The notes under the pieces were generated by a model, which worked only from the letters and a program-made list of their open reading frames with translations, did no database searches and was not told the origin of the DNA. The translations under genes were made by a program, and so were the position numbers. A stretch of 64,000 bases of DNA, taken from assembly GCA_002733995.1 (NCBI GenBank), contig NVXR01000006.1, positions 104,088 to 168,087 of the forward strand. Reading direction: 5' to 3'. This stretch comes from Desulfotalea sp. (GTDB lineage: Bacteria > Desulfobacterota > Desulfobulbia > Desulfobulbales > Desulfocapsaceae). Of the stretch, positions 42,353 through 50,449 are shown piece after piece (the stretch's first letter is position 1; each line of letters opens with the position of its first letter).

Positions 42353-44185
42353 TTATGTCGTTTTTTTGTCCTGAACATCCCCCAGACACTGGTCTTTGTC
42401 GTCGGCTTGACCTAGTGGCCGGAATACTCCTGTCTTTTTTTGGGTTATCTCAAATTCCCTTGTTCGTAGAATCTCTTTATTGGTTCTGGTGCCGGACGGG
42501 TCCCGGTAGGGGACACCTCGACGTGTTGCCATGAGGAAGCGCTCCCTTTCGGGGAGGGGACGCTCGATTAGCGTCTGAGTTGTTGTGCAAATAGTCCCGC
42601 CTCTTTCTCTACCTTCGGGGGCGGTTTCTCCTAGGAAAAATCCCGCCAGGAGAAATCCTGCTCTCACCGGGGTTGCGGTGCAGGAGGTAATAAGGGCACC
42701 CTCCGCTGGGACGAGGGGGTGGAGGATGTTGAAAAAATCCAGCGTCCACAACTCGCTGTTTCTTTGGGGTGTAAATGCATCAAGAAAGATAAGGTCAAAC
42801 GTGCTGGTACATTTTTTTGCAGTATGTCGGGCATCCCCCCAGATAATTTCTATCCTGCAACCCTCTTTCTGCCAACAGCCCGTTCTGTGCAGGGTTGTAA
42901 GGCATTCATGCCAATCAAAGGCACCGCCGTTTCTCTGTAGCGCCAGAGCGGCCCTTTTCACCACGGTGCTGTCCATTTCAAGCGCTGTAATCTCAAGCTT
43001 CTTGCCCCCTCGCATTGCCAGTTCACAGGCAAGAAGGCTATTGTAACCAAGGCCAAAACAGATGTCGAGTAGTTGGACCGTGCCTTTTTGTAAACGATTT
43101 TCAAGATTTGCAGGAATGATATAGTTGCAATTCGCTGCGGATTTTGCCCCTGTAAGGGGGTGGTAATGTTCTTTGCATGCCCTGTTGAAAAAGGATACAG
43201 AGCCATCCCCTGTGGTTACAGGTACGGTTGAGGTATCCTGGACCTGGGTAGTCTTTGCAGGGGCTGAGGGGGCACCCAAGGCGCAACCCTGGGCTATGCC
43301 CCGGGCCTTCATCTGTTTACTGAGATGTTGTCTAAACTGCCCCTTTGACATGGTCCAGTGGGGGGCAATGAGTTGATCCTGGTCGGTATCTGTTGTGAGG
43401 CGAATGAGAGGGATGTGTTTCGGGATGTGGGGCAGGAGCTCCAGGAGCAGATCAGAATATTCGTGTTCCGAGTAGAGCGGGAATTTGTGCCGGTGGTATT
43501 CTTCTGCCAAGCGGGTGTTTTGTATCACATGGAGATTGTGTAACTTCAGGGCGTCGATGGGCAGGCTACAGACCGAGTCGATGGTCTGGCGCATTTGGAC
43601 TGCTGACTCTGTTGGTAAGCCTAGTATTAGATGTACGGCTGTGGAAAGGCCGGCCTTTTTTATCTTTATTATCGCCTCTTTACTGCTCTGCCAGTCGTGC
43701 CCCCTGTTGATTCTTAGCAGGGTCTGGTCGTGGCAGGTTTGCACTCCAAGTTCTATCCAGATGTCGATATGTTTGTTTAGCCCCTTTAAGTAGTCAATTA
43801 TATGGGGGGCTAAGCAGTCTGGCCGAGTTCCAAAGGCAATGGCTTTTATCCCCTTTGTTTCAAGGATGATGTCGACCTGTTGTTGAATTGTCTCAAGGGA
43901 TGCAAAGGTACTTGTGTAGGTTTGCAGGTAGGCCATAAATGCGGAGGCCTTGTATCGGCGCTGGGCAAAGGTGACACCAGCGGTAATCTGCTGCCTTATA
44001 CCCTTCGTCTTGCCAAGTTGAACCGCACGGGCGCCATCCTCTGGGCAGAAGATACAGCCCCCATGCCCGCCTGTATCCCTGTGGGGACAGTTGCCGCCTG
44101 TATCTATTGGCAGCCGGTGGAGAGTTTCACCATATCTTTGTCGCAGATAGTCGCGGTATTCGTAGATATCGATTTTGCAATCCAT
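42353..44185 (-). CDS. Fusion: YhcC-type radical SAM + MnmC-type methyltransferase
   Basis: A 610-residue two-domain protein. Residues 1-310 are a YhcC-family radical SAM domain: CPHRDTGGHGGCIFC (cluster), FGTRPDCLAP, WIELGVQTCHDQTLLRINRGHD and HLILGLPTES. Residues 330-570 match the MnmC N-terminal methyltransferase: SFFNRACKEHYHPLTGAKSAA, LDICFGLGYNSLLACELA (SAM loop), IIWGDARHT and DLIFLDAFTPQRNSELWTLDFF. MnmC1 completes mnm5(s2)U in the tRNA wobble position. The fusion ties the poorly understood YhcC activity to tRNA U34 modification. The FAD oxidase half of MnmC is absent. A stand-alone YhcC occurs at 27893. Joint catalysis is inferred. Confidence 0.88.
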   Translation of the reverse strand: MDCKIDIYEYRDYLRQRYGETLHRLPIDTGGNCPHRDTGGHGGCIFCPEDGARAVQLGKTKGIRQQITAGVTFAQRRYKASAFMAYLQTYTSTFASLETIQQQVDIILETKGIKAIAFGTRPDCLAPHIIDYLKGLNKHIDIWIELGVQTCHDQTLLRINRGHDWQSSKEAIIKIKKAGLSTAVHLILGLPTESAVQMRQTIDSVCSLPIDALKLHNLHVIQNTRLAEEYHRHKFPLYSEHEYSDLLLELLPHIPKHIPLIRLTTDTDQDQLIAPHWTMSKGQFRQHLSKQMKARGIAQGCALGAPSAPAKTTQVQDTSTVPVTTGDGSVSFFNRACKEHYHPLTGAKSAANCNYIIPANLENRLQKGTVQLLDICFGLGYNSLLACELAMRGGKKLEITALEMDSTVVKRAALALQRNGGAFDWHECLTTLHRTGCWQKEGCRIEIIWGDARHTAKKCTSTFDLIFLDAFTPQRNSELWTLDFFNILHPLVPAEGALITSCTATPVRAGFLLAGFFLGETAPEGRERGGTICTTTQTLIERPLPERERFLMATRRGVPYRDPSGTRTNKEILRTREFEITQKKTGVFRPLGQADDKDQCLGDVQDKKTT

Positions 44186-44342
44186 AGTATGCCGCCAAAG
44201 TGATTAAAAATTATATGTCAACAGATGGGTCTGACGATATCGGCTCATACGAGCTGTCCCGGTAGCAGGACAACTCACCGGCTTATCTTCCCGCTTAGAT
44301 AGAGGTCAATGGCTTCTGGAGAGGTCGCAGATTAGTTGCAGC

Positions 44343-45221
44343 TCAGGTGTAAAATTTATACAGGGCCTGGGTGCCAAGGTTGTCGTTGCCGTTTGCGGCT
44401 ATCTCCTCGTACAACGATTTTGCCAGGGCGAGGCCTTTTGCCGAAAGACCTATATCCTTACTCGAATCCAGGGCAATGGTCATATCTTTAATGAAGTGTT
44501 TGACGTAGAATCCTGGGGCAAAATCATCCTTGATCATCTTGGGGGCAAGGTTTGTAAGCGACCAGGAGCCAGCGGCACCCGTTTCAATGCTGGCCAGCAC
44601 AGTTGTAGGGTCGAGTCCTGCTTTTTCTGCGTAGCGGATAGACTCGCAAACCCCCATCATTGTAGAGGCAATTGCTATCTGATTGGCCATTTTACAGTGT
44701 TGGCCACTTCCTGCTGTTCCCTGGAAGACGATGTTTTTTCCCATAAGTTGAAAAATGGGAGAGATGCTGTCAAAGGTGTTCTTATCTCCTCCTACCATGA
44801 TGGACAGAGTCGCATTCGTTGCCCCGAGATCACCGCCGGAAACCGGGGCGTCCAGCGAGGAAATACCTTTTGCACGGGCTGCATTGTAGATTGTTGCTGC
44901 TAGCTTTGGACTTGAGGTTGTCATATCTATAACGATGTTTCCTGGGCTACAATTGGCTAGAATACCATCTTCACTCAGATATATCTCTTCCACATCGTGT
45001 GGATAGCCGACAATTGTGATGGTGACATCTGCTGCAGCTGCAACGTTACCGGCTGTCTCGTGCCAAATGGCGCCCTTTGCGAGAAGTGACTCCGCCGTTG
45101 ACTTGGTTCTGGTGTAGATATGGACTTTATATCCCGCCGTCATCAGGTGGGAGACCATACTTTTTCCCATAACTCCAATGCCTATAAAGCCAATTACAGT
45201 ATTCTTTCCGTTGATTGTCAT
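44343..45221 (-). CDS. NAD(P)-dependent beta-hydroxyacid dehydrogenase
   Basis: A 292-residue enzyme of the 3-hydroxyisobutyrate/tartronate-semialdehyde reductase family. The Rossmann motif is VIGFIGIGVMGKSMVSHLMTAGY, the substrate-binding block is SLDAPVSGGDLGATNATLSIMVGG, and the catalytic lysine is in GSGQHCKMANQIA. The C-terminal helical domain has FAPGFYVKHFIKDMTIALDSS. It oxidises or reduces a short beta-hydroxy acid; glyoxylate/succinic semialdehyde reductase activity is an alternative within the family. It is monocistronic, with AAGGAG before the start. Substrate cannot be fixed from sequence. Confidence 0.87.
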   Translation of the reverse strand: MTINGKNTVIGFIGIGVMGKSMVSHLMTAGYKVHIYTRTKSTAESLLAKGAIWHETAGNVAAAADVTITIVGYPHDVEEIYLSEDGILANCSPGNIVIDMTTSSPKLAATIYNAARAKGISSLDAPVSGGDLGATNATLSIMVGGDKNTFDSISPIFQLMGKNIVFQGTAGSGQHCKMANQIAIASTMMGVCESIRYAEKAGLDPTTVLASIETGAAGSWSLTNLAPKMIKDDFAPGFYVKHFIKDMTIALDSSKDIGLSAKGLALAKSLYEEIAANGNDNLGTQALYKFYT

Positions 45222-45420
45222 CGTCTGCTACTCCTTCAAGATAATTGAAGCAAAATTGTGCCTACGCTCTATGGCCTATAGTCTGCCCTCTGTATGATAC
45301 CCGCCAATTACGTGCACATTGCTTTGTGCAAAAGGAGGGCGGTCTGTTGCTGACTTTACAAAAGAGCTTTGGATAATGCGATGTTAAATATGGGCGAAGT
45401 GGTGGAGCGTATTCCCATGG

Positions 45421-46827
45421 CTACCTTAGGGGGAAGAATATCTTGAAAATAGTCCCCTGGGGCTTGTTATCTTCCATCCTGATATGGGCGTGATGAGATG
45501 CCACTATTCCGTGAACCTGGGCAAGGCCCACACCGGTACCAACCCCCACTGATTTTGTGGTAAAGAAAGGTTCATATATTTTTGTTTTAATCTCTTTTGC
45601 GATACCTGTGCCTGTGTCCGTAACACTGAGTTGCAGAAAAGAAGGTGGGGACAGAAGTGTCTCAGTTTGAAAGTTGGTAGCAGATGTTTGGACTTCTGTA
45701 AGCGTAATTGTAAGCTTGCCGCCGGTATGCTTCATGGCATAGACCGCATTTGTGCAAAGGTTCATCAATAGCTGGTGCAGCTGGGTTGGGTTGCCCTGGA
45801 TGCGGTCTTTTGTGTCAATGTGAGTGCAAATGTCAATTGATTGGGGCAGGGAGGCGCTCTGCATTTTTAACACTTCATTGATGATGGGACCAAGGGACAC
45901 GGGGTGCAATTGTTCTTTTTGTTTTAGGCTAAAAGTAAGGATTTGATCGATCAGCTCCTTGGCCCTAAATCCAGCTGTTTTGATGAGATCAAGGTCTGTA
46001 TTTACTTCGTGGTTATCGTCAAGCTTAAAGGATGCTAGGTTGGCGTAACCGACAATAGCGGTCAAGATGTTGTTGAAATCGTGGGCAATGCCGCCGGCAA
46101 GGGTACCTATCGCCTCAAGTCTATCCGCCTGGGCACGTTGGATCTGGGAGAGTTTTTCTTCTGTCTGGTCAATGACAAAACTAAGCGATGAAGGGTCGCC
46201 GTTGTGTTGAAATAAGGTGGTCTTGGCTATTATATCAAATATGGTGCCGTCTTTTTGCAAGCCTTTAACTTCGTAATTATCGGGTGCTGGCTTGCCGACA
46301 GATCGGTTTTTGGCATAATGTAGCATCCTGTCATGCTCGTCTGGGGCGTAGAGCTCTTCTATGGGGTGGCCTGTTATTTCTGCGGGATTATTGTATCCGA
46401 ACATGTTTGCAAACTTTTGATTTACAAAGGAAAATCTCCTGTCGCTGACGATGCATATGCCAATAGGGGAAGACTCGACCATGTATTGGAATTGTTCATC
46501 AGAGAGTTGCAGGGAGTCTTTTTGTGTTTGTTTTTTTCTGAAGGTGATGATTAAAAAGAGGATAGCGAGGGTCTGGAAAGCAAGAAGTAAGCATATTCCC
46601 AAGATGGATGTATGGCTGAGTGTGAATTGACTTGTAGTATGCTTCTTTAAAGCCAATTCGTCGATGAGTGGGATCTGGGCTTCTGAAACATCCGTTCTTG
46701 TGGCCACTGAGGCGCTGGTTTCACCGGGGAGCAAGCTGCTGTAAAGCAAAAAAAGACAGCAGAACATTAAGGTAAGACGAATCAAGGTTCTGGGAGCAAC
46801 AAAAAAGCGCTGGTTATGTGGGTTCAA
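45421..46827 (-). CDS. PAS-domain sensor histidine kinase
   Basis: A 468-residue membrane sensor. An N-terminal hydrophobic segment (LIRLTLMFCCLFLLYSSLL) and a second one (ILGICLLLAFQTLAILFLIITF) bracket a short periplasmic loop. A PAS domain follows (QFQYMVESSPIGICIVSDRRFSFVNQKFANMFGY to FVIDQTEEKL). The phosphoacceptor is in GTLAGGIAHDFNNILTAIVGYA, and the ATPase has NLCTNAVYAMKHTGG (N box), SVTDTGTGIAKE (G1) and TGVGLAQVHGIV (G2). The start codon is TTG with GGAAAG upstream. No response regulator is adjacent, so it is an orphan kinase. It lies 202 nt downstream of hgcB; no evidence links them functionally. Confidence 0.9.
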   Translation of the reverse strand: MNPHNQRFFVAPRTLIRLTLMFCCLFLLYSSLLPGETSASVATRTDVSEAQIPLIDELALKKHTTSQFTLSHTSILGICLLLAFQTLAILFLIITFRKKQTQKDSLQLSDEQFQYMVESSPIGICIVSDRRFSFVNQKFANMFGYNNPAEITGHPIEELYAPDEHDRMLHYAKNRSVGKPAPDNYEVKGLQKDGTIFDIIAKTTLFQHNGDPSSLSFVIDQTEEKLSQIQRAQADRLEAIGTLAGGIAHDFNNILTAIVGYANLASFKLDDNHEVNTDLDLIKTAGFRAKELIDQILTFSLKQKEQLHPVSLGPIINEVLKMQSASLPQSIDICTHIDTKDRIQGNPTQLHQLLMNLCTNAVYAMKHTGGKLTITLTEVQTSATNFQTETLLSPPSFLQLSVTDTGTGIAKEIKTKIYEPFFTTKSVGVGTGVGLAQVHGIVASHHAHIRMEDNKPQGTIFKIFFPLR

Positions 46828-47029
46828 TGGTCTTTCCGGAAAATGAGATTATGAGTAAATGAGGTTAATATTATATACAGAAGACTGTCCCATAATAATT
46901 GAATCGTCAAGTGTTTTCAATGCCGCTAGGATATTTTTATAGTGTTGATGGCTTGAAAGGTCGTGTTGGTTGCTGGCTAAATGACTGGCCATTATTGTGG
47001 GGAGAGTGTGGGAAGGTGCTAAGGCTGTT

Positions 47030-47323
47030 TCAACCGCCCAAGAAAGAGCGTTTTTTTGAGAATATTTTCTGCAGCCAACTATTAACAATATATGTGGCAC
47101 AACCACAGCCATCGTCGGGGTTTACGTAAATTGCATCCACCGGGCAGTTTGTTGTACAGGCTCCACATTCTATACAGCCGTTATGGTCGATGATCTGAGC
47201 CTTCGCATCGATGATCTTGAAAACCCTGTGTGGACAGACCAGCTCACAGTTGCCGCAGCCTATACATTTTTGCACATCCAGCTTGAGGATAGCGGTATCT
47301 TTAAGGTATCTCATACTTTTCAT
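47030..47323 (-). CDS. hgcB: HgcB ferredoxin of mercury methylation
   Basis: A 97-residue 2[4Fe-4S] ferredoxin directly downstream of hgcA (12 nt). The cluster motifs are CIGCGNCELVCPHRV and CIECGACTTNCPVDAI; the second has the E-C-G-A-C form typical of HgcB. The tail carries a closely spaced cysteine pair in DDGCGCATY, also an HgcB trait proposed to handle mercury or interact with HgcA. HgcB supplies electrons to return the HgcA corrinoid to Co(I). The start ATG 47323 has AGGA upstream and a second ATG three codons later. Pairing with an HgcA cap-helix motif makes the assignment strong. Confidence 0.93.
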   Translation of the reverse strand: MKSMRYLKDTAILKLDVQKCIGCGNCELVCPHRVFKIIDAKAQIIDHNGCIECGACTTNCPVDAIYVNPDDGCGCATYIVNSWLQKIFSKKRSFLGG

Positions 47324-47335
47324 GGGGAATCCTGT

Positions 47336-48526
47336 TTATAAAAATGCACTGATGAGCCAGAGGGTAAGGGCCGTTAGGGCTGAAACTATCTGAAAAATAA
47401 GGCCCTTGCGCATTTCTTTTTCAACACCAGAAAGGGAGGTGAAGACGGTTGAGCCGGTAAAATTCATAGCGAGGTACGATGAGCAGCTCAACAGCCAGAG
47501 TGCTAAGGCTATAGAGTCTATTGGTTGGAGGCCAGGAGGGGTGAGGGTAGAGTACAGCCCCGCTACAACTACTCCGGTTATAAGGCCTTTAAGCCAGAAC
47601 TGTTTAGCCGGTATCCATGGCAGTAACAGTGGGGTTAGGATTGCCCCGGAAAAGATCCCCAGCATGGTCACTGTTGTTATGATTAGGCCCCTTTGCAGGG
47701 CAAGGTCGAGGCTGAATAACTCCCTTGAGATACCGGATAGCACAAAAAAGAAAAGACAGAGGATGATGGATTGTTTCCACAACATACAAACCTCAAGAGG
47801 AATGAGAACCATACGCTCTTTAAGGTCAAAGGTGACACTCCGCATCTGCTCGTTTGCAATGCCTGTTTTAAGGTACTCTGGTATGGCGGCGGCATTTATC
47901 GGGCCGAAGTTCCCTCGGAAGCCACAGAGTGCCTTCAGCTTGTGGATGGCCACCCCGTTTGCACAGAGTTGGGGGAGGATGAGCCGTCTGTGATTGACTA
48001 TTTTAGCAAGGTCAGCCCTTTGGACCTGGTATGCGATTTCTTCTGCTGAAAAAGTTCCCTTTCCCCCCGCGCACCAGACGTTAATGCCTCTGGTGTCTAC
48101 CACCAGGAGCCAGCAGTTTTCCACAGCGAGTTCTTTTCTAAGGGCGTCAAAACTAAGTTTATAGTTTGCGGTAACGAGCACTGGAGAGTTCTTCTTTGGG
48201 TTCCCCGTACAATAAAGACCAGGAGGTACCTTGTAGTTATTTCTGAGAAAGCCACTTCTGGCCCCAATGGTGCCTAGGTGATCACGTCTTTGAAGAGAGG
48301 TTGCCACTCTGGGGACCGGTCCGGCATCTGTTGGTACAAAATCCTCTACAAAAAAGAGTATGTCGTAGCCCGCTTTTTCGTACCCACCAGACCGTGGATC
48401 TGTCTTAGGGCCTCAACAGACCCCTTCACTCACCTCTGCTGGAGGTTGTATCTGAGCTGTGTTTTGGTTGCTTGATGGCTGGTCTTTGGGGACAGAGTGT
48501 ATGCTTTGTTGTGGCTGGATAGACAA
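47336..48526 (-). CDS. hgcA: HgcA mercury-methylation corrinoid protein, predicted selenoprotein
   Basis: HgcA transfers a corrinoid methyl group to Hg(II). The cap-helix motif NVWCAGGKGTF (Cys152) supplies the cobalt-binding thiolate; five transmembrane helices form the C-terminal half (from about residue 250). The homologous N-terminus (FVEDFVPTDAGPVPRV) lies upstream of the first conventional start (GTG 48307), and the frame stays open across one TGA at 48415-48413. Reading it as selenocysteine gives VC-U-GPKTDP and continues to TTG 48526, which has AAGGTG 8 nt upstream and lies 50 nt after metC. A GGTC-looped stem sits 19 nt beyond the TGA. Predicted length is 396 with Sec38. HgcA identity is near certain; selenocysteine is inferred, with nonsense mutation or sequencing error as alternatives. 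Confidence 0.85.
48382..48415 (-). promoter_or_regulatory. UGA plus candidate bacterial SECIS element in hgcA
   Basis: On the minus strand the TGA (48415-48413) is followed after 13 nt by ATCCAC (48399-48394), loop GGTCTG (48393-48388) and GTGGGT (48387-48382): a six-pair stem with one wobble. The GGTC loop begins 19 nt after the TGA; in E. coli fdhF a GGUC loop lies 18 nt after its UGA. Spacing and loop fit SelB recognition. Confidence 0.7.
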
Positions 48527-48576
48527 TGGCTTGGCACCTTAATGCTTGTATTGATTCTGTTTTTAATATGTTTGTT

Positions 48577-49740
48577 TTACTTTCCTAGCTTGGCCATACC
48601 AGCCTCTAGGTCGTTTTGCAGATCGGCACAGTCTTCGAGGCCAATGTTAAGGCGGATGATTGTGCTATTGTCGTATCTGCACGGTATGTTTCTTTTAATC
48701 TTTCCTGCTGTCAGCAGGCTTTTGTAGCCTCCCCAGCTAAAGCCAAGATGAAAGAGATTAAGAGAATCTATAAAAGTTCCAAGCTGTTCTACCTTGTAAT
48801 CTTGTTTGAAGGTGAAGCCAAAGAGGCCGGAGGAACCCTTGAAATCTCTTTTCCATATATGGTGCTCCGGATGGGATGGCAGTGCTGGATGAAGTACCTG
48901 GTCCACAAGACTATGTTGGCTTAGCCATTTGGCAATGGTCAGCGCGGAGAGTTCGTGCTGGCGCAGGCGTGGTCCCAGGGAGTGCAGACCGCGTAGAGAA
49001 AGGTAACATTCTTCTGCGGGGGTGTAAATTTCCATCTCTTTGTAGAATGCCGCAAAAGTAGCCGCATATTTTTCACCTAGGGTGACGGCACCCGCCAGGA
49101 CGTCTGAATAGCCAGAAATATACTTGGTGACAGAGTGGAGAGAAACATCAATGCCAAGGCTGAGGGGCTTTAAAAAGAGGGGTGTCGCCCAGGTGTTATC
49201 CATGACTGTTACGATATTTTTATGGCGTGCAATCTCCGTTATGGCAGGAATGTCCTGCAGCTCAAAGGTGATGGAGCCGGGAGATTCTAGAAGAATGAGG
49301 ACGGTGTTGTCCTGGATGTATTGTTCTATGTTGGCCCCAACGTTGGGCGGGATAAGGGTGTGTGAGATGTTGAATTTTTTTAACACCTGTTTACAAAAAT
49401 GTTGCCCCGGTCCATAGCTGTTGTCACAGATGAGAATGTGGTCGCCACTTTTACAAAATGCCATGAGGGTGGTCTGAATAGCGGCAATGCCAGACTGGAA
49501 AATTCGGGTGACTGTCCCGCCTTCAAGTTCTCTCAATGCCTCTTCAAATTGTCGTTGGGTTGGTAGCCTGTCGGTGCCGTAGACGATCCCCTGGTACTCA
49601 CCCCGGCCTACCTTTACCATGTCTGCATAGTTGTCAAAGAGCACCGTCGAGCCTTTGTAAATGGGTGGGTTGACGGTGGTCGCCTTGCTGGCATCGCGTT
49701 CTGTCCATAGGGAGCCATTTAGTCTGCTTTCGTCTTGCAT
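48577..49740 (-). CDS. metC: Cystathionine beta-lyase (MetC-type PLP enzyme)
   Basis: A 387-residue Cys/Met-metabolism PLP enzyme. The PLP lysine is in SLHSVTKYISGYSDVLAG, cofactor-phosphate residues are in YGTDRLPTQRQFEEALRELEGG and FQSGIAAIQTTL, and the ring-stacking tyrosine is in DNSYGPGQHFCKQVL. The LFGFTFK and LGFSWGGYKSL strings place it with MetC-type cystathionine beta-lyases, which give homocysteine, pyruvate and ammonia; release of H2S from cysteine is a common side activity. Its stop is 50 nt before the predicted hgcA start on the same strand, so metC-hgcA-hgcB may be one transcript. No strong Shine-Dalgarno is seen. Confidence 0.9.
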   Translation of the reverse strand: MQDESRLNGSLWTERDASKATTVNPPIYKGSTVLFDNYADMVKVGRGEYQGIVYGTDRLPTQRQFEEALRELEGGTVTRIFQSGIAAIQTTLMAFCKSGDHILICDNSYGPGQHFCKQVLKKFNISHTLIPPNVGANIEQYIQDNTVLILLESPGSITFELQDIPAITEIARHKNIVTVMDNTWATPLFLKPLSLGIDVSLHSVTKYISGYSDVLAGAVTLGEKYAATFAAFYKEMEIYTPAEECYLSLRGLHSLGPRLRQHELSALTIAKWLSQHSLVDQVLHPALPSHPEHHIWKRDFKGSSGLFGFTFKQDYKVEQLGTFIDSLNLFHLGFSWGGYKSLLTAGKIKRNIPCRYDNSTIIRLNIGLEDCADLQNDLEAGMAKLGK

Positions 49741-49992
49741 GGTGTTGTGATATGTATAGTTTGTGTTGAGTTAACTATTGAGTAGCACTCCGACTTCGTC
49801 CATTGTGCTTTGTAGTCATAGCCCAGATGAACAGGTAGTGATGTAAGCGATGTTGGAGAGCTGCCTGAAAAGTATGTCTTTGGCTGATTTGCTTTCAGAG
49901 CCATTCAATTCTATTATACTTCCACGATTATTGTCATTAACATGCATAAGGTCAAAGAAGATCGACCATAAACCGCATAAAAGAGGCATGCA

Positions 49993-50187
49993 ATGCTAAA
50001 AAAGCACAACTGTGAACGGTGTACTTTTAGGAAAAAATATGACGACAGACCCGCTTCTTTTCTCGGTCGTCTTTGGCGCTGGCATATTGGTTGGTGTCCC
50101 GGTTGGAATAAATACTACGGGTCGCTGTCTGCAACAGAGCAGGCCAAATTGAAGGCATCTTACGGGCTTGGCTGTACTAAAAAATAA
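49993..50187 (+). CDS. Small Cys/Trp-rich conserved protein
   Basis: A 64-residue protein with a CxxC pair in NCERCTFRKKYD and a third cysteine in LGRLWRWHIGWCPGWNKYYGSL, followed by a helical tail SATEQAKLKASYGL with a last cysteine. The Trp-rich WRWHIGWCPGW core looks conserved and I believe similar small proteins occur in other sulfate reducers, but I cannot name a family. GAGGC precedes the ATG. A metal-binding or redox role is possible given cysteines and the His. It stands alone, divergent from metC. Confidence 0.65.
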   Translation: MLKKHNCERCTFRKKYDDRPASFLGRLWRWHIGWCPGWNKYYGSLSATEQAKLKASYGLGCTKK

Positions 50188-50449
50188 TTACCCTCGCCTC
50201 GCTTGGGCTGTAGAAGAAGGCCTGGGGCAGCTCTCTGTTGGCACAGGGTGTTTCGTCACCTCTGGTGAATATGTCAATTTCAAGCATTGTCACTGATAGC
50301 GTAGCTGGGTTTTCTACATGTGATTCTGCGAGCAGTGGCTTTAGGAGGGGATGTGCTTGCTTTGACTTATTCTACGCTGGTAGGTAATGTTGTAGCAAAA
50401 ATTGCACGAGACACGTAGTTACAAAGAAACGACTAAAAAGGTGAGGCAT

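Noticed and set aside
46849..47112. 87-residue minus-strand open frame overlapping the end of hgcB
   Set aside because: It overlaps hgcB in another frame and lacks recognisable features; an artefact of the gene.
47336..48307. hgcA starting at GTG 48307 (323 residues)
   Set aside because: No ribosome-binding site precedes it, and clear HgcA-type sequence (GPVPRV and upstream) continues in frame before it; a longer protein with a recoded TGA explains the region better.
48371..48430. -1 frameshift at a GAAAAAG run joining a GTG-started upstream frame to hgcA
   Set aside because: It would make a fusion, but the upstream peptide has no HgcA likeness and its GTG is crowded against its Shine-Dalgarno, whereas the zero-frame reading through TGA has a well-spaced TTG start and a SECIS-like stem.
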